This document shows, in pieces, positions 6,642 to 8,350 of a stretch of DNA of 8,350 nucleotides. Position numbers and translations under genes: made by a program. The stretch's first letter is position 1, and the number at the start of each line of letters is the position of its first letter. The notes beneath the pieces were generated by a model. That model worked only from the letters and a program-made list of their open reading frames with translations. It did not search any database and was not told where the DNA came from. This DNA is from Pseudomonadota bacterium (GTDB lineage Bacteria > Pseudomonadota > Alphaproteobacteria > Rs-D84): the NCBI GenBank assembly GCA_030531915.1, contig JAUNMD010000027.1:1-8350 (forward strand). The letters are read 5' to 3'.

Positions 6642-6723
6642 GGAGTGGCTGGATTCGAACCAGCTCAGGCTTAAGCCAACAGATTTACAGTCTGCCCCGG
6701 CTCTCCAACTCCGGCGCACGCCC
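6637..6723 (-). tRNA. tRNA-Tyr (anticodon GTA)
   Basis: This is a class II tRNA of 87 bases including the encoded CCA (6637-6639). The anticodon loop CTGTAAA lies in a GCAGA/TCTGT stem, with the GTA anticodon complement at 6686-6688. D stem CCGG/CCGG, a 14-base variable arm with GGC/GCC stem, and T stem GCTGG/CCAGC with loop TTCGAAT are all present. Two oddities: the acceptor stem GGGCGTG/CACTCCC has a C-T mismatch at 4:69, and position 8 is C rather than the almost universal U. The base before the 3' D-stem strand is G rather than the usual A21. Identity is clear from the anticodon and long variable arm; whether it is fully functional is less sure. Confidence 0.85.
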
Positions 6724-6843
6724 AATCTCTTGGTGCGGGCAGCGGGAAACCGAACGTACAAGAACACAATGAGTTGCGTTATTAGCAACGAATTGATGTT
6801 CGCATCGTGAGGTTACCCAACTTACCGACGCAACCTTTATTCT
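6724..6843. other. Spacer between the two tRNA genes
   Basis: No gene is seen in these 120 bases. They hold a tRNA-Gly 3'-end remnant (6728-6748) and a short inverted repeat GTTGC/GCAAC around 6774-6790. I looked for a third tRNA ending at the remnant's CCA but found no matching 5' acceptor strand (GCGGGCA) in the spacer. No convincing separate promoter for tRNA-Tyr is visible, so it is probably cotranscribed with tRNA-Gly. Confidence 0.5.
6728..6748 (-). repeat. Decayed copy of the tRNA-Gly 3' end
   Basis: These 21 bases are identical to 6841-6861, which is three bases beyond the tRNA-Gly CCA end, the CCA, discriminator, 3' acceptor strand and part of the T stem. Past this point the sequence drifts (ACCGAACG against TCGAACCC). 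It ends 7 bases upstream of the tRNA-Tyr 5' end, in the same orientation as both tRNAs. Confidence 0.8.
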
Positions 6844-6918
6844 TGGTGCGGGCAGCGGGAATCGAACCCGCATTTCAAGCTTGGAAGGCTTGCATACTAG
6901 CCTTTGTACTATGCCCGC
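6844..6918 (-). tRNA. tRNA-Gly (anticodon TCC)
   Basis: This is a canonical 75-base tRNA including CCA. The acceptor GCGGGCA/TGCCCGC is fully paired, U8 is present, the D stem is GTAC/GTAT, the anticodon stem is CAAGC/GCTTG with loop CTTCCAA (anticodon TCC), and the T arm is GCGGG-TTCGATT-CCCGC. It is first in the leftward tRNA unit and has a strong promoter directly upstream. Tyr and Gly tRNAs are also neighbours in E. coli (tyrU-glyT), though in the other order. Confidence 0.97.
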
Positions 6919-6937
6919 AACAAATTAAAGCGTGCCT

Positions 6938-6965
6938 ATTATAATTCATATTTCAAAAAACGCAA
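6938..6965 (-). promoter_or_regulatory. Predicted promoter for tRNA-Gly and tRNA-Tyr
   Basis: On the minus strand, TTGCGT (6965-6960) and a perfect TATAAT (6943-6938) are separated by 16 bases, placing the start about 12 bases before mature tRNA-Gly. The bases after the -10 (AGGCACGC) are GC-rich, like the discriminator of stringently controlled stable-RNA promoters; that regulation is inference. The -35 lies just after the stop codon of the glycosyltransferase gene. Confidence 0.7.
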
Positions 6966-6969
6966 GTGT

Positions 6970-7935
6970 TTATTCTGGCACGCCATTTGGCGGTGTGATG
7001 TCGGACGCCCCCGTTTCATACACGGTTTGAAACACCGGTGCACCCGTCGCCCCACCACGTGGGTGTGGCAACGCGCCCGCACGATACAATTTCAACAAGA
7101 AATAATACCAACTGTTCGGTTGCTTTTTTGCAAAATCACTGCGCCGATGAATTTTGTACATAAAGCAATTATGTGATAAATACCGCCACGCGTCCATATC
7201 GGCGGTGCGTCCCAAAAAGTACGAGAAATATTTTACATTACTGTTCAAATACGGAATTTGGCCAAACCAAATACGGTGACACCACGGGTGATATGTGAAC
7301 AGTACCGTCACAAACCAGTGAAAGAAAAAGTATTCAATCGCCCTGCGTTCGTGACGCCAATACTCTTCCAGAAACACACGTATGCAACGTATCATATAGT
7401 TATTCGGTGCGGCATGGATAAAGAAATTTGACACATCTTTCTTGTTTGGATTTTGCAACATGAAAAACGTCTGTTTCATAATAAAGTCCGGTATTTTGTC
7501 CATCATCAAACACGACGCGTCAATCCATGTGCCACCATACATATCCAACAACGCCACACGCACATAGTCAGAAAAATGTGCAGCCCCAATAATTCTGCGC
7601 CGATATTTATCCATAATATGTGCCGGAATATCCAAGTACTGTGATATATTTTTTTCGGTAATAATTACCGTTTGTGGGTAAAAACAAAATATAGAATCCA
7701 ACCCCATTTGAACAAATTCTGGTCGTTCATCTTGCAACCACATTGTCCACACGCGATCGGCCGGCGGAATTGCTATTTTGCATTTTGGATTTTGCTGTGG
7801 TTGCATACCCTGCACTATTTCCGTCACATATAAATACCGACGCAGATAATCTTTGATTGCCGCTTTTTTACCACGGAAAATTCTGATCAGCCACAGCCGC
7901 ACAAAACGATAAAAATTTTCAAATATTCTGAACAT
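6970..7935 (-). CDS. Capsular polysaccharide synthesis-type glycosyltransferase
   Basis: This 321-residue protein resembles the Caps_synth / sugar-binding DXD glycosyltransferase group that transfers sugars from nucleotide donors to capsule or other surface glycans. Signatures are RVWTMWLQDERPEFV (61-75), VIITEKNISQYL (100-111), and the core AHFSDYVRVALLDMYGGTW (119-137) followed by IDAS. The last matches the family's GGxWIDAT/S donor-site motif. The N-terminus is basic and aromatic with one short hydrophobic stretch, so membrane association is possible. Start: ATG 7935 is chosen, with a weak GGG before it. A GTG at 7965 would add ten residues but lies in the loop of a hairpin with no Shine-Dalgarno sequence. 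Donor and acceptor sugars cannot be told. No other polysaccharide gene is in the window; the upstream neighbour is a Cys-rich protein. Confidence 0.83.
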   Translation of the reverse strand: MFRIFENFYRFVRLWLIRIFRGKKAAIKDYLRRYLYVTEIVQGMQPQQNPKCKIAIPPADRVWTMWLQDERPEFVQMGLDSIFCFYPQTVIITEKNISQYLDIPAHIMDKYRRRIIGAAHFSDYVRVALLDMYGGTWIDASCLMMDKIPDFIMKQTFFMLQNPNKKDVSNFFIHAAPNNYMIRCIRVFLEEYWRHERRAIEYFFFHWFVTVLFTYHPWCHRIWFGQIPYLNSNVKYFSYFLGRTADMDAWRYLSHNCFMYKIHRRSDFAKKQPNSWYYFLLKLYRAGALPHPRGGATGAPVFQTVYETGASDITPPNGVPE

Positions 7936-7954
7936 ATTTACCCATAAATGTATA

Positions 7955-7981
7955 AACGCCCACACGACGGCGGCGGGCGTT
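7955..7981 (-). terminator. Possible terminator after the Cys-rich protein gene
   Basis: The stem AACGCCC/GGGCGTT (7955-7961 with 7975-7981) has a 13-base GC-rich loop, beginning 11 bases after the TGA stop of the Cys-rich gene in the minus direction. The downstream sequence is AT-rich but not a clean T-tract (TATACATTTAT), so its strength is doubtful. It separates this gene from the glycosyltransferase gene. Confidence 0.5.
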
Positions 7982-7991
7982 ATTTGTTCAC

Positions 7992-8350
7992 TCAGCGTTC
8001 TACGATTACACCTGTATTTTCACCACGATCTGATTTGGTCTCTATCGGCGGGAAACAGTCGCCCCCACTCTTGGGACAGCATGCAAACGAGCCACCCAAA
8101 TCTTTGAATTGTTCATCGCCACAGCAACCATATTTATTCGGCGTTGTGCCATCACCACACAACCCCTTGGCAATATTGCTTTTGATTTCAGCGGCGATTT
8201 CTTCGGCTGTTTTTTCAGGGGCCGCTGGCTTTTCTTCCTTTAATACCACCATCGGCACAAAGCAAATATCGCCATCGTTCTGGCAACAATATTGCACACC
8301 ATCAACCGTCGAAAAAGTTTCATTTGGACAGCAACCGTATTCGTCCGGCG
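7992..8350 (-). CDS. Cysteine-rich tandem-repeat protein, C-terminal part (5' end outside window)
   Basis: The frame stays open to the window edge, so the start is outside; an internal GTG at 8297 is not the likely start because the repeat pattern continues upstream of it. About 119 residues are visible, with at least two copies of a ~32-residue motif. One is DEYGCCPNETF...QYCCQNDGDICFVPM (8250-8345); the other is NKYGCCGDEQF...FACCPKSGGDCFPPI (8043-8138). Shared pattern: YGCC, acidic residue, Phe, then CC, then GxCFxP. A Lys/Glu/Ala-rich, probably helical linker of about 30 residues, ending LCGDGTTPN, joins them. The paired cysteines suggest a secreted, disulfide-bonded or metal-binding protein. 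They recall granulin-like CC patterns, but the spacing differs and I do not recognise the family. The last residues are polar with no anchor. No function is proposed. Confidence 0.8.
   Translation of the reverse strand, partial: PDEYGCCPNETFSTVDGVQYCCQNDGDICFVPMVVLKEEKPAAPEKTAEEIAAEIKSNIAKGLCGDGTTPNKYGCCGDEQFKDLGGSFACCPKSGGDCFPPIETKSDRGENTGVIVER

Noticed and set aside
6447..6651. attL/attR pair of an integrated element at tRNA-Tyr
   Set aside because: The direct repeat is only 16 bases, the interval is under 200 bases, and no integrase or excisionase gene is present, so an element cannot be claimed.
6731..6843. A third tRNA gene ending at the CCA at 6731
   Set aside because: The 3' acceptor strand would need a GCGGGCA partner 70-90 bases upstream. 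None is found, and the T arm is broken.
6444..6873. Open reading frames of about 60-115 codons across the tRNA zone on both strands
   Set aside because: They translate tRNA genes, terminators and tRNA-end repeats, have no ribosome-binding sites, and end inside RNA genes. They are by-products of the repeats, not proteins.
7936..7965. GTG start at 7965 for the glycosyltransferase
   Set aside because: It lies in the loop of the 7955-7981 hairpin with no Shine-Dalgarno sequence, while ATG 7935 follows ten codons later and keeps every family motif.
7992..8297. A complete 101-residue protein starting at GTG 8297
   Set aside because: The same frame continues upstream to the window edge with no stop and encodes the first half of a YGCC repeat, so the gene is longer and cut by the window.
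8043..8345. Assignment of the Cys-rich protein to the granulin family
   Set aside because: The CC pairs are reminiscent, but cysteine spacing and the CFxP ending do not match the granulin pattern.
1..8350. CRISPR arrays, insertion sequences or toxin-antitoxin pairs
   Set aside because: No regularly spaced repeats, transposase motifs or small paired genes of that type were seen on either strand.

Overview
The window looks like a piece of chromosome from an alphaproteobacterium, probably an uncultured, host-associated lineage of medium GC. The evidence is an AddB of the alphaproteobacterial type, a divergent rsmI / PBP-activator lipoprotein pair typical of Proteobacteria, a class II tRNA-Tyr, and strong use of CGC and GCG codons that fills the DNA with GCGCGC. 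The lineage is inferred from protein style only; no database was searched. There is no phage, plasmid, transposase or CRISPR array.

Layout. Positions 1-359 (+) hold the 3' end of an exonuclease III gene. It meets, tail to tail with a 2-base gap, a three-gene minus-strand operon running from 4203 down to 362: rsmI (16S rRNA 2'-O-methyltransferase), engB (ribosome-assembly GTPase) and addB (recombination nuclease subunit). These genes overlap by 8 and 14 bases, each downstream gene has its Shine-Dalgarno sequence inside the previous gene, and a good promoter (TTGAAA-16-TATTAT) lies before rsmI. Divergent from rsmI, at 4252-5829 (+), is a lipoprotein with a periplasmic-binding-protein fold that resembles the LpoA family of peptidoglycan-synthase activators. 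It ends in a clear terminator. Next, at 5964-6410 (+), is a small DUF488 protein followed by a bidirectional terminator.

Positions 6411-6969 form a tRNA zone transcribed leftward: tRNA-Gly(TCC), then tRNA-Tyr(GTA), with a strong promoter before tRNA-Gly. Each tRNA is followed downstream by a short, decayed copy of its own 3' end. The spacers hold several hairpins, including a perfect 20-bp-arm inverted repeat that includes the tRNA-Tyr CCA end. A 23-base part of that unit also occurs at the end of the lipoprotein gene. This suggests a small tRNA-end/terminator repeat family.

The right end carries two minus-strand surface-type genes. One is a capsular-polysaccharide-type glycosyltransferase (6970-7935). 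The other is the C-terminal part of a cysteine-rich tandem-repeat protein (7992 to the window edge) that I do not recognise as a named family.

Most of the window is housekeeping: DNA repair, ribosome maturation, cell wall and tRNAs. The parts most worth a second look are the tRNA-end repeats, the odd tRNA-Tyr acceptor and core bases, the Cys-rich repeat protein, and the unusual operon joining rsmI, engB and addB with no adjacent addA.
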